From positions 78,944 through 142,943 of the forward strand of contig VIIQ02000188.1 in the NCBI GenBank assembly GCA_007449985.2: DNA of 64,000 nt, read 5' to 3'. Made by a program: the position numbers and the translations under genes. Positions within the stretch are counted from its first letter, which is position 1. Every line of letters begins with the position of its first letter. Shown here piece by piece: positions 45,771-56,688 of the stretch. Below the pieces are notes generated by a model that worked only from the letters and a program-made list of their open reading frames with translations, did no database searches and was not told the origin of the DNA. Source of the DNA: Desmodesmus armatus. Taxonomy: Eukaryota > Chlorophyta > Chlorophyceae > Sphaeropleales > Scenedesmaceae.

Positions 45771-47956
45771 TCAGTTGCTGTTGTGGGCTGCAAGCACCTG
45801 AGCAATCAGCAGAAAAACAACACACAACCCAGCATTGATGCTCAATGACTGCATGGCATGCTTTTACCAGTTGAAGGCAGCAAGCCAAGCCAGCTGCATC
45901 CACCCATAGGGTGCTGGCCATCGCTACCGCTTGATCACCCCCCCCCACCCACCCTGTGCCACATGGCTCACCTCATACTCCCGCCAAAACAGCGCACACT
46001 GGACGCTGTTGGTGGCCTGCACCTGCCAGATCGTGTCCCTGAAAGCCATCAGATCCGGCAGGCTGGGCTGCATCTTCTCCCTGTATAGCCCCAGGAGGGT
46101 GCGCTGGGCCGTTATCAGGTCCTGCTCAGACGGCACTGCAGGGGCAGCTGTAGCCGCCATGCTGGAAAGCCTACCTGCGACCATCACACCTGCTGCTGCT
46201 GCTGCTGCTGGTGGTGGTTTTGCTGCTGAGGGCCCTCCCAAAGTCCCAGCCTGTGCACTCTCGGTTACAGCTGGTGGAGCTGAAATCTGACCTGCAGCTG
46301 CCGGTATTGTTGAGCTTTGGGGTGCTGGGGCATCGACAATCACCGTGTCCAGCACAGGGGCTGGGGATGGAGTCCCAGCTGGAGACTCAGCTGGATCAGA
46401 GGCCACGGCAACCGCAGCAGCAGCTGCTTGCACAGGGGTGGGAGGCTGGCCGTCCCCAGCTGTGCTGGCCTGCTGCTGCTGCTGAGACTGCAACTGTGCC
46501 AACGCCTTACGGCAGGGTGCTGCTTTCTCAATCGTTATCTTGGAGGCTGTGATAGCTGCCCGCACCTCTGCTAGCACGTCCTCCGGCAGCTGCTCTTGAA
46601 CCTTCCCCACTTCAAGAAGCTTGAGCGTGTCGCGTATTATGTCAGTGGCAGTCTTGAGGCTCAGCAGTCGCAGGGATGGGTCCTGGCATTGCATCCTCTG
46701 CACCATATGCTGCGTGAGCAGCCCCCACTGCTGCAGCAAGCCGGCCACCTGCAGAACAATACAGTACAGTAATTGGGGACAAAGTCCCAACCTCGGCACT
46801 AGGCAGCGAGCCAGGACTCGTGAGGGTGCCCAGACGGCCTAGTGGTTGAAGAGTACCGCCCAGCGGTGACTCGGAGTATCCACTTGTAACCTCCCCCCCT
46901 CCCCCCCCCCCACTAATGTACCCCAGTCAACAGGCCAGTTGTGAGTGCGATAGAAATCCCTGCCTCACCTGCACTGCTCCGGGGTCGTACTCCCTCCCAT
47001 GCAGCAGCTCGGCTACCTGTCTCAGCCCTGTGAGATGCCTGACAGCTGCCGGCTGCTTGTACCTGGGAGCCCCTTCCTCAGCCCTCAAGTGCTCTGTGAG
47101 ATCCTGCAGGCTGAGCCCCTCAGCTACACCAGGATCTGCATGAGGTTCTGCCTTGACGGCTGCAGCCGCTGCTGCTGCAATCCTAGGTGCATCCGCTGCT
47201 CCAGCAGCAGCAGCAGCGACTGCCGATGCTGCTTGCAGGCGGGGCCTCCCACCAGCCCCCTCACTTGCGGCAGCGTCACCTGCAGCCGCAGCATCAGCAC
47301 CCCTGAGCCTCCTCCTGACTAAGGGTGCTGCTTCCTGCACTGCAGAGGCATGCTGGCCAGCTGCGTCAGCTTGTGCAGCGTCAGCCGATGCCCTGGCTTC
47401 GTTGACCGCAGTTTTTGTGGCATCCATGCAGTCCTGGAGCTGCTGGAACTCCTCGGCACTGAATTGATCCTGCATTACTGGCTGCTTGAGGATCCCAGCA
47501 GCACGCCAGATGTATCCTAGGGCTGTTGCTGCTGCGATGGGGGGCAAGGAAGGGTGTGTCCCTGCCACCTGCTGCACGAAGCGCTGCTCCAAGCAATGCC
47601 AATGCTGCAGCAGCTCCACAACATCTGCTGCCCCTGTGTCGCAGTTGAAGCCGTGCAACTCCTGCGCAAGCATCCTGAGCGGAGCCATGCGATCAGAAGT
47701 GCGGTCACCGTACTGTGTCTTGAGGTGGTGTGTCAGCTGATGCAGGGTCAGGACGGGCCTCTGCTTGCGTGCGCAGCGTGCTGCTGCAGCGTATCCCTGC
47801 GCGGGCGCCTGCTGCTCGTCATCCTGTGCAGCTGCATTTGCTTCTTGTGCAGCTGCAGCAGCAGCAGCAGCAGCAGCAGCAGCACCTCGTGCTGCCCGTC
47901 TGGTTGCTGGGGCAGGTGCAGCAGCAGCATCGTGCGCTTCTGTGCTAGGCGCAGCA

Positions 47957-47989
<33 letters not shown>

Positions 47990-48169
47990 CTTGCATGTGA
48001 AGCATACATTGAGCGGCATTCCTGGGCCGGCCTCCGTTTTCTGCCAGGCTCTGCATCATCAGACTGCTGCTCGCTGTCTGTGTCTGGCGCTGCATCATCG
48101 GACCCCTGCTCACTGTGGGACTCCAAGGCTGACTCATCAGGGCTGCATGCAGCTGCAGCCTTGGGTCCA

Positions 48170-48204
<35 letters not shown>

Positions 48205-48745
48205 TCATTGGGGGTGTCAGGGGTGCTATCAGATGCCACTGCGGCAGCAAAAACATCAACGCTAGCCTGCAACTTGCTACGCAAGGCTCGCAGCTCTGAG
48301 CCTGACAGCTGCCGCTGCACAAGCTCGACCCCTGTCCAGACCAGCAAGTGCCTAGCCTGAGCCAAAGCTGTAGCGGCACATATGCCAGACAGCGTGGGGT
48401 GCGTCCCTGCCACACGAAGCAGCAGCTGCTGGTGCAGCTGCTGTGACTGCAGCAGCAGCTCTGTCACCTGTACCTCTGCAGGACTGTACTGCTTGCCATA
48501 CAGGAGCTTGGCTAGGGCCCTCAGGGGGGCAAAGCTGTTGCTGAAATACGCAGGACTCATTCTGCCTTGCATGGCGGCCTGCAGCTGCTGCATGCTGAGG
48601 CCCTGCTTTGGCCGGTGGTGCTGCTGCTGCTGCTGCTCTGGAGGGCTGTGGTCCTGTGTGTAGGGTAGGGCGGAAGGGTCGGGGCCTGTTGATGGGGTAA
48701 CAGCGCTAGTGCTGGTGCGCTGCCTCTTGCGCACCCTATGGCTGC

Positions 48746-48782
<37 letters not shown>

Positions 48783-50882
48783 CATGGAAGCACCGCCAGT
48801 ACTGATGTCATCCTGTCCGCCCTCTGCATCTGATGCCGGCTCCAGTTTCACGAGCACCCCGGCCTGACCCTGCTGCTGCTGCTGTTGCTGCTGTTGTGCA
48901 GCAGAAAGGGTTGCTGCCTGTGCAGCTGCTGTACCTGACTTAGCCTTGCTGTTGAGGCTAGCTTTGGTGGTGGTGACCGCATGCAGCAGCTCCTGCAGCT
49001 GCTGCTTGCTGAACAGCCCCTGCACCTTGTCATGCGACAGCATGTGCAGTGTGCTCCCAACATAGTGCCCGATGGCTGACACAGGCTTTATTGGGGCCTC
49101 CTCACTGACCAGCCAGTCATGCAGCAGCGGCCAGCACTGCTGTAGCAACTCTGCAGCCTGCACTGCCCCTGCACGGCGGTGCCCTAGGCCTAACAGCCTG
49201 GTGAGGACTGTGTTGCACCTGGTGACCATGTCCCCCTTCAACCCGGCCCCTGCAAGGTACTGCTGTAGCTCTGCTACTGTCATGCGTTCGGCTGCTGCAT
49301 CTGTGCTGTACAGTGTGGTCCCTCCCTCCTTCCCGTTTCCATCCCCAGCAGCTGCGGCTGTAGCACAAAGGAGGATGCGGCTTGCACGAACCTTTGCAAG
49401 CTCTTCCTGCACAGCAGCCGCCAGGCCATCAGCAGCTGCAGCCGCCTGCTGCTGTTGCTGCTGCTGCTGCTGTGCGACCATCGCTGCTGCTAAAGGTCCC
49501 TGGTGCCGTGCAGAAGGCTCTTCCTTCACAGCAGCCGCCTGCTGCTGCTGCTGCTGTTGTGCGGCCTGTGCTGCTGTCAGAGGCTCGACAGCACCCCCAG
49601 CCCCCAGCACCGCAGCCGCTGCCAGGCCAGCAGCTGCAGCCGCCTGCTGCTGCTGCTGCTGCTGTTGTGTGGCCTGTGCTGCTGCCAGAGGCTCGACAGC
49701 AACACGAGCCCCCAGAACAGCGCCAGGCTGCTGGACACTGGCCGCAACCAAAGCTTGGAACCCTCCCTGTGCTGCAAACACCATACCCTGCAGCTGCTGC
49801 ACCATTGCTGCATCCCCAATCGCTGCCTGCACAACATCCACACCCAACAGGGACTGCAGGGTAGCAGCATGGCCTGCTGCCACTTCAGGGCTGATAACAG
49901 ACTTCCCAGGTATCTGCCCCTGCACCCTGTCCTGCATGTGCTGCAGCAGCAGGTCCAGCTGCGGCAGCACTGCTGACACCTGGAGTGAGGTGGGGTCCAC
50001 ACCCTCCCCATGCAGCAGCTTGGAGAGGCATTTGACCAAGGTCATGCAGTGCTTGGCCTCCTTACTACCAGTGCCTGCTAAGGCCTGTTTCAGGTGGGCC
50101 TTCAGGCCTGACAGGGTGAGGCCTGCTGCGCTGGCATCATGTCCTGTCCCTGCTGCAGCAGCAGCAGCTGCTGACATCACCCCAGCTCCATCTGCTACTG
50201 TTTCACAGGCACCCTGTCCTGCTGCTGCCGCAGCAGCTGCTGACGGCACCCCTGCTGTTTCTGCTTTTACCACGCCTGCTGGGCGGCGCATTGCGACTGC
50301 ATGCCTGCTGGTGTAATCAATGCTTGCGCCCCCGGTACCAAGCTGCGGTGGAGAGGAAAGCTGCAGCTGCATATCAACACCTGGCTGCACAGGGTGCCCC
50401 ATGCCCTGTGCTGCTGCTGGTGTTGCTGCTGGTGTTGGGGCTGCTGCTGCTGCCTCTGCTGCTGTGGCAGCAGCTGCTGCTGGTGCTGCCGCTGGCGTGG
50501 CTGGCCCTGTTGCTGCGGCAGCTGCTGCTGTCTGCTCAAACACACCAGGACCAGCTGAGGAAGCGTGCCCAGGGCCCGGGTGGGCAGCAAATGCAGGTGA
50601 AGTTGCAGGTGCATTGTCTGCTGCAGGCAGTGGTATGCCCCATACAGCTTCACCCACTGCATTGCAAGGGGCACCAACACCTTTAGGGGCTACAGCTGGA
50701 GCAGCAGCAGCAGCAGCGGTCGCTGGCGCTGACCCTGCTGCTGCTGCTGCTATGTCTTCAGCTGCTTGGAGGGCGGCAGCAGCAGTGCTGTCTGGGAGGG
50801 GCCAAAGCTGCAACCCTTTCGTCACATTGCTGCCAGGCAATGGCACATGTGACAGGCCACCTCCTGCCAGCAGGGGAGAGAC

Positions 50883-50917
<35 letters not shown>

Positions 50918-51968
50918 GTGCTGCTGCTGGTGGTGCTGCTGCTGCTCGGACAGTGCCGCCTGCTGCTGAGCCCAACGGTGCACTGTGCAGGTCATGCGCT
51001 GCTGATGATGCTGCTGCTGCTGCTGCTGGTGATGCTGATGATGCATGCTGCTGAGCAGCAGGATCACCAGCACGTGCATTTACATCCACAGCAGCAGCAA
51101 ATGCAGCACCATTAGGTGCTGCTGCTGGCACCGCCGCCGCTGCTGCTTGGCCAGTGCTGCCTGCTTTTGCTTTCACGCTGGCCATCAGCCCCGCCATCAA
51201 TGCCCGCTTCAGGGGGCTTGTCAGCAAGCCAAGCTTGGCACTACCACTGGCTGCTCTGCCAACGCCACTGGGTGCTGCTGCTGCTGCTGCCAGTGCTGCA
51301 TGTGCTCGGCCAGTGCTGCTTGCTGCTGGGCCGTGCGCAGCACTTTGCAGGTCCTGCGTTGCTACTGCTGCTGCTGCTGCTGCTGCTGGCAATGCATTCT
51401 GCTGGGCAGCAGGATCAGCAGCACGTGCATGTACATCCACAGCAGCAGTAAATGCACCGTCAGCTGCTGCCACTGCTGCTGCTGATGCTGCTGCTGCTGC
51501 AAGCGCAGAAGTCTTCAGCAGCTGCAGGACTGCGTGTGCTGCACTACCGACAGTTCCCTCTGCTGCTGGTCCACTGGCTGACAGTTCACACAGCTGGGGA
51601 ATGGGTGAGGGGTCCGCACTGCCTGGTGTGTGTCCTGCTGCTGCTGGGGCTGGGCCAGGCATGCTGTCCTGCTGTCTGTGGGGGGCAGCAGCAGCAGCTG
51701 TGTCCTGTGCTGCTAGTTGTGGGGGCGAGGTGGGTTCTGCTGCTTCCCAGCTGGCACCATCTTGATACAGCCCAGCAGCATTGCCCTGCTGCCCTGTGCT
51801 GTGACTGTGAGGGACTGGACTGGGCCGGTGTCGCTTGGGCAGGGGCTGCAGCAGGTGCTGCTGCTGCTGAAGGCCCTGATCCCGCTGGACACACACATTG
51901 ACAGTGGCATCTTCCCTATCGTGCTCCTCGTGTAGCGACCTGCACGCATTTGCACAACTGCACTTCAA
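45771..51968 (-). CDS. Large Ala/Gln-rich protein with five copies of an unrecognised helical domain and VKxE motifs
   Basis: Minus-strand blocks: 51968 to about 48165, about 48165 to 46969, 46748-45972, and a putative last exon 45797-45771 (VLAAHNSN then stop). The first two blocks overlap in different frames; joining them needs an intron or a one-base indel near 48163-48170. About 1,850 residues. An Ala-rich disordered N-terminal third is followed by five domains of about 115-125 residues, each starting like LTLHQLTHHLK or LSMQQLQAAMQ, then a LLHGxxxDPxxLQ-like helix, a long central helix and a LQAxxxAxxxA end. Approximate positions: 50120-49740, 49285-48930, 48600-48230, 47755-47385 and 47115-46528 (split by an intron). 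Linkers carry AVKEEPS, LVKLEPAS, AVKAEPH and VVKAET, all matching the SUMO-acceptor pattern. Probably a nuclear scaffold or transcription factor; no family recognised. The start is uncertain. Confidence 0.6.
46755..46911 (+). mobile_element. Most complete copy of a dispersed tRNA-derived, SINE-like repeat
   Basis: In order: an (AGTAC)n-like start, GGGACAAAGTCCC palindrome, CCTCGGCACTAGGCAGCGAG, GTGAGGGTGCCCAGACGGCC, TAGTGGTTGAAGAGTACCGC, CCAGCGGTGACTCGGAGTAT, CCACTTGTAACC and a C-run. The GGCCTAGTGGTTGAAG part resembles a tRNA D-arm/A-box. It sits in an intron of the five-repeat gene. Confidence 0.65.
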
Positions 51969-52822
51969 AAGGGGGCTGTAATTGTGCCGGACTGGTGGCT
52001 GGTGTCAGCACATCAATCAGAAGTAGCAGCATGTATGCTGACATTGCTTGCCGTGTGCCTCCTTCCTATGCCAAACTATGTATCCATGTCCCCTGGGCAT
52101 CGTACAGCCTGTTACGGTCAATGGTGTGCTTGTTTCTTTGCCACGTACCGCTTGCATATGCTGACCTCGGGGGTCTTCAAGGCGTCCAAGGTGCTGGAGA
52201 GTCCCTGTTCATCCATACCGCGGCCTGGGAGCTGTTCCTGGCCAGCTGATGGTCAGTGAAGCAGCAGGCAGGCAGCAGTGCTGCTAACCAGTCCCGTGAA
52301 GCCCGAGACAGGCCATGTTGATCCGAATAGCACTCAAGCAGAGTTCTGATAGCTATGCGACCGCTGCGGCTGCCAGTTGTGCAACCAAAGAAACTGCCCC
52401 CGAGATCGTTCTTCGCAGACACACGTTTGGACAGATATGGGTCTCCTTGCCGTGGCCTCAGCTCTCACGTAGCATCATCACTTAAGCAGATCATCTGCAC
52501 TTCTTGAATGGAGCATGCATAAACACTCATCCATGTGCATGGTGCCATGACATGTGTGACGATGCTCACCCATAAGGGCTTATGTCTTTCGATCGAATTG
52601 TCTTTCCTCAGACTCTGGGTTCTGTCCAGCTTCACACCGTCTCGGCTCATTTCTACCCTATCTTGATCTACTGCTGCTGTTTTTTTTCTTTTCTTCGCTA
52701 GGCAGTCCACCCTCCGAGCGCATTCACGCTTGTGTCAGCTGCATTCGCTGCTACCGCACTTACTCGTCCCCAGCGTGTCCGGTACCAGGACAGAAGACCC
52801 AGCAGCAGGGTGACACAGAGCC
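51969..52822. other. Intergenic region between two divergent genes
   Basis: It should contain the promoters of the minus-strand five-repeat gene and the plus-strand dCTPase gene, and possibly a short 5' exon of the former. A T-rich stretch (52676-52700) precedes the dCTPase start by about 130 bases. No TATA box stands out. Confidence 0.4.
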
Positions 52823-53781
52823 ATGAGTGGCAATGGCACAAATCAGCAGCAGCCCCAGGACTCCAGCACGCCCTTCACAGACATAGGAATGGAGGAGTTA
52901 AGGCAGCAGTTGCAAAGCTTTGCTGCTGAGCGGCACTGGCAGCAGTTTCACACCCCTCGGAACCTCCTGCTGGCCCTTGTGGGTGAGGTGAGGCTTGCAG
53001 CATGAGGTCCGCAGCACCGCAGAACAGCAGCGCACACATGCTGCCCTGGAAGCGGAGATTTAGTCAGAGTCACGATCTATATCAGTAGCATGTGGGGCAG
53101 CAGCATAGACATGTGCATGCCCAGCTGGCAGTGCAGCCTGCAGGCACTGTAGAAGGGAACGACAGCACCCTGCACTGCGCCAGCAGGCCGTGGTGTGTCT
53201 CACAGTTTGCGGCCGCAGCAGCTGGCAAAACCGGGTCAGTGTTGGCACGTTCACCCAGCTGCTGCTGCCAAAAGGGCCATGCCAGCTGCTGCAAGCGCCT
53301 GGGCTTGGTGACTCCCAGCCCACAGCAACAACAGCAAGTGAAACGCAGCTGATGCAACTGACGGGACAGCAACGTACTGTCATTATGCTACACAATACAC
53401 GTACAGTCAGCAGTGTTGTGCTGTGGGTGCGCCATGCTGTGCTGTGCTGTGCTGCAGGTAGGGGAGCTGTCAGAGATATTCCAGTGGCGGGGAGAGGTGA
53501 GCATGCCAGCAGTCGTCCATCCTCAAGACAGTCTGCATTAGCATCCTGTAGATTAACGGGTTGTTTCTGCAGCTCATCATGCCGCCTGCGCGCATCATGC
53601 GTTCATGTGTGTCTCGCCGGGGGCGATGTGCTGTTGCCAGCACACAGCAGCGGCCGTGTCAATGGTTGAGGTATGGTGGCGAGCACCACAGTTCAAGGCA
53701 CATATCTGCAGCTGTCAGGCTTGGGCGCTCAGCTTCTGAAGCAGCGCTTACTGAGCTCCTTGCCTACTCTCTCAAACAGTC

Positions 53782-53825
<44 letters not shown>

Positions 53826-55693
53826 AGGTGCCCCCAGGGCTGCCAGGTTTCTCGTCCGCTGAGCGTGTCCACGTAGGTCAGGAGCTGAGTGATGTGCTGC
53901 TGTACCTCATTCGCCTCGCTGACGTGGCGGGGGTGGACCTGGGGGCAGCAGTCAGAGACAAGCTGGCAGCCAACGCGGCAAAGTGAGTGACTGTATGTGT
54001 GCATGGTGTGGTGGTGGTGGTGGTGTGGGTGGGTGGGGGGGGGGGGGGGGCAGTGGCTTTGGTATCGAGAGGGGGTTTGTCTGTCCCCAGACAGCTGTCT
54101 GGCAGCGGCAAAGTGAGTGAGGTGTGGTGGCTGGGTTGTTGCCTTTTTACGGCTGTCTGCCAGCGTGGCGGTAGACCTGGGGGCAGCGGTACGAGACAAA
54201 CTGGCAGCCAACGAGTCAAAGTGAGTGAGGATGCGTTGAGGGGCGTGCGGTTGTGTGATCGTGACAGGGGCCAACCCTTGTACCTCGTTCGCCTCGCTGA
54301 CGTGGCGGGGGTGGACTGCGGGGCAGCTGTACAAAATAAGCTGGCAACCAACGCAGCTAAGTGAGTCAGGGTGTGTGGAGGGGGGGGTGTCGTGGTGGTG
54401 GGGTGGGGGGCGGGGAGGGGTGCTGTGGCTTTGCTGTTGAGCCCCGGGGGGGGGGGTGCCTGTCCTCATATGGCAGGCTGACGTGGCGGGGGTGGACCTG
54501 GGGGCAGCTGTACGAGACAAGCTGGCAGCCAACGCAGCTAAGTGAGTGAGTATGCATTGAGGGGTGTGTGTATGTGTGATCTTGACAGGGGGCAACCCTT
54601 GTACCTCGTTCGCCTCGATGACATGGCGGGGGTGGACTGCGGGGCAGCAGTACAAGACAAGCTGGCAACCAACGCAGCTAATTGAGTCAGGGGGTGTGTG
54701 GAGGTGTGTCGTGGTGGTGGGGTGGGGGGCGGGGAGGGGTGCTGTGGCTTTGCTGTTGAGACGGGGGGGGGGGGGGGTGCCTGTCCTCATATGGCAGGCT
54801 GACGTGGCGGTGGTAGACATGGGGGCAGCTGTACGAGATAAGTTGGCAGCCAACGCGGCAAAGTGAGTGAGGGTGGGGTTTATGGGTCGTGTATTGGTCG
54901 GCTGTGTTGTTTTGAGGGGGTTTAGTGTCATACAGCTGTCTGACAGCTTGCGGGTGGAAGTGGAAGCAGCTGGTCGTGAACGCGGGTGCGGTGGCTGCAT
55001 TATGATTACGGGGACGGTGCACATATGTGTCACGGCTGACTGCTTGTGCCGGCCCGGGCCGTCTTTGAGTGCAGTCATGTGATGGCAAGAGGCCAGTTGA
55101 CAGCAAAAGCAGCAAGTCTGAGTGTCTGTGTAAGAGTATCTGACTCTTGAGGGTCTGAGTGTCTTTCCCAGCTGCTATGGAAAGGGGGGGTCAAGGGGGG
55201 ATTGGGGGGGGGGGGCAGGGGTGGACCGGGGCATCTGTGCTGGAAGGGGAGTGAAGGGGGGGGGGGGGGGGGGGGTGGTTGCGAGTGCGGCAAGTGGGGG
55301 TGCGGCCAAGTAAATGGGGGTTTGACAAACTCGGCGGGGCAAGGTGGCTGCACATGGGGCAAAGTAAGTGCGGGTGGCAGTTGCCGTGGCTCTGCAACAA
55401 GCGTGGAAGATGGGGGGGGGGGGGGAGCAGCAGCTGTGGTTGTGCCGTTGATTTGATGGGGTGGCTGTGAAGCCTGTAGCATATTGACCTGGTTATCTGT
55501 GGTGTGAATTACAGTATGCTGAGGTTTTCCAACACAACTGTGCGTCAACATTTGTGCCTTGCAGGTATCCTGCTGAGCACTGCAGGGGCAAGGCAGACAA
55601 GTACACAGCATACACACAGCAGCAGCAGAACCATCAGCAGCAACAGCAGCAAGGGGAGCAGCAGGAGCAGCAGCAGGAGGAGCAGCAGCAGGA

Positions 55694-55765
<72 letters not shown>

Positions 55766-55790
55766 GCCGCAATACCCACAGGAGCAGTAA
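52823..55790 (+). CDS. DCTPP1: dCTP pyrophosphatase-like enzyme (all-alpha NTP pyrophosphatase, MazG fold) with poly-Gln tail
   Basis: Exons 52823-52987, 53458-53496, 53828-53982 and 55565-55790 give 194 residues with matching phases. The protein contains FAAERHWQQFHTPRNLLLAL, then VGEVGELSEIFQWRGE and QELSDVLLYLIRLAD. These give the metal-binding ExxE and ExxD motifs of the MazG/dCTPase superfamily, and the FHTPRNL and YPAEHCRGKADKYT segments are typical of DCTPP1. It should hydrolyse dCTP and modified dCTPs to the monophosphate plus pyrophosphate, cleaning the nucleotide pool. The C-terminal 50 or so residues are almost only Gln and Glu, an addition not expected in the family. The third intron (1.6 kb) contains five extra copies of the end of exon 3. 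Confidence 0.92.
54165..54863 (+). repeat. Tandem array of five pseudo-copies of dCTPase exon 3
   Basis: The end of exon 3 (DVAGVDLGAAVRDKLAANAAK plus donor) recurs at 54165-54220, 54280-54360, 54476-54541, 54596-54681 and 54797-54862. Most copies keep an open frame and a GTGAGT-type donor; the fifth has lost it (AATTGAGT). Two consecutive units of 321 bp (54221-54541 and 54542-54862) each hold one long and one short copy and are about 95% alike by eye. G-runs separate the copies. Confidence 0.9.
55617..55772 (+). repeat. CAG/GAG repeat encoding the poly-Gln tail
   Basis: About 45 CAG codons with GAG and other interruptions lie in the last exon of the dCTPase gene. The longest pure run is at about 55698-55762. 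Confidence 0.9.
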
Positions 55791-56688
55791 CATTGGCTGC
55801 AGCCAGGGCAGCAGCAGCTGTGATCAAGTGCTGTTGTGTAATAGTGTTGCTGAGGGCATTGTGTGGTACACCATGCCGCTGACAGCAGCAGCTGTCATGA
55901 CAGGGCACTAATGGCACATGTTGTTGGTGCCGCATGGTGAATGCACCCCTCGACACGCGAGCTGAAGAGCTTTTGCAGGAGGGCAGCTGCTCTGTGTCTT
56001 GCTGGCGTGTTCTTCACTCCAATTTAGTGCCTCTTTTCAGAATCCAGGTCAACAGATCGCATCTCTGCCTTCCGCAAAGCAGCTGCGGCACAGTAAGCAC
56101 TCATTGAGTAGACAGACACTCCGATTGATGGATGGCAACCAGTCACGACCAATGGGGGCTGCTGATGTACTGGCGGCTGCAGAGCATAACCGGCGTCACC
56201 GCTACTAGTACGGCCAGTGTCAAGAGGTTTACCCCCTCCCCACTCCGACCACTATAGTGGCAAGGGGCAAATGCAAGTGGCAGTGTGGGTCCAGGTGACC
56301 CCCCCCCAGCTTTCTTGCAAGGATAGTTCCGTCTTGTATGCTGCAATACTCCTGGGATCACATCAGTTGCGTGAAATAGACGGGTGAACCGTATGCTTTG
56401 AGTGTGCTTGGTCATCTGTGTGGTACCTGTAGGGTGTGTCCTGCCTGGTACTGCTGCTTCCAGCAGATTGCGATGCCTCTCCACAAACACCCTAACGTCA
56501 TGCCGTGCAAGCCCAAGATATCAACCAACATGTTGACACGCCGTTTCGGGCGGTGACGATTGCATTTGAAAAATAACAGTCCCTTGGACTTCTCAAGATC
56601 AGGACACAAAAGCGGGACACACGCCTGACCCAGTGCCCCACATCGGACCCCTTGAATCCTGTTGCATCTTTCAGACACATCAGTCATC
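55791..56688. other. Intergenic region, including the LHCII promoter
   Basis: It holds the 3' UTR of the dCTPase gene and the promoter and 5' UTR of the LHCII gene. A C-run lies at 56299-56306. No TATA box or known light-response element could be identified by eye. Confidence 0.4.

Noticed and set aside
46100..46800. Plus-strand frames opposite the last large exon of the five-repeat gene
   Set aside because: The minus strand continues domain 5 across a clean splice; the plus-strand frames have no features.
49072..51901. Long plus-strand open frames (up to 414 codons) opposite the five-repeat gene
   Set aside because: They are Cys/Leu/Ser/Ala strings produced by GCA/CAG/CTG repeats read on the wrong strand. 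The minus strand shows the repeated domains.
54165..54863. CRISPR-like array
   Set aside because: Repeats are exon-derived, with long and related spacers, in a eukaryotic intron, and without cas genes.
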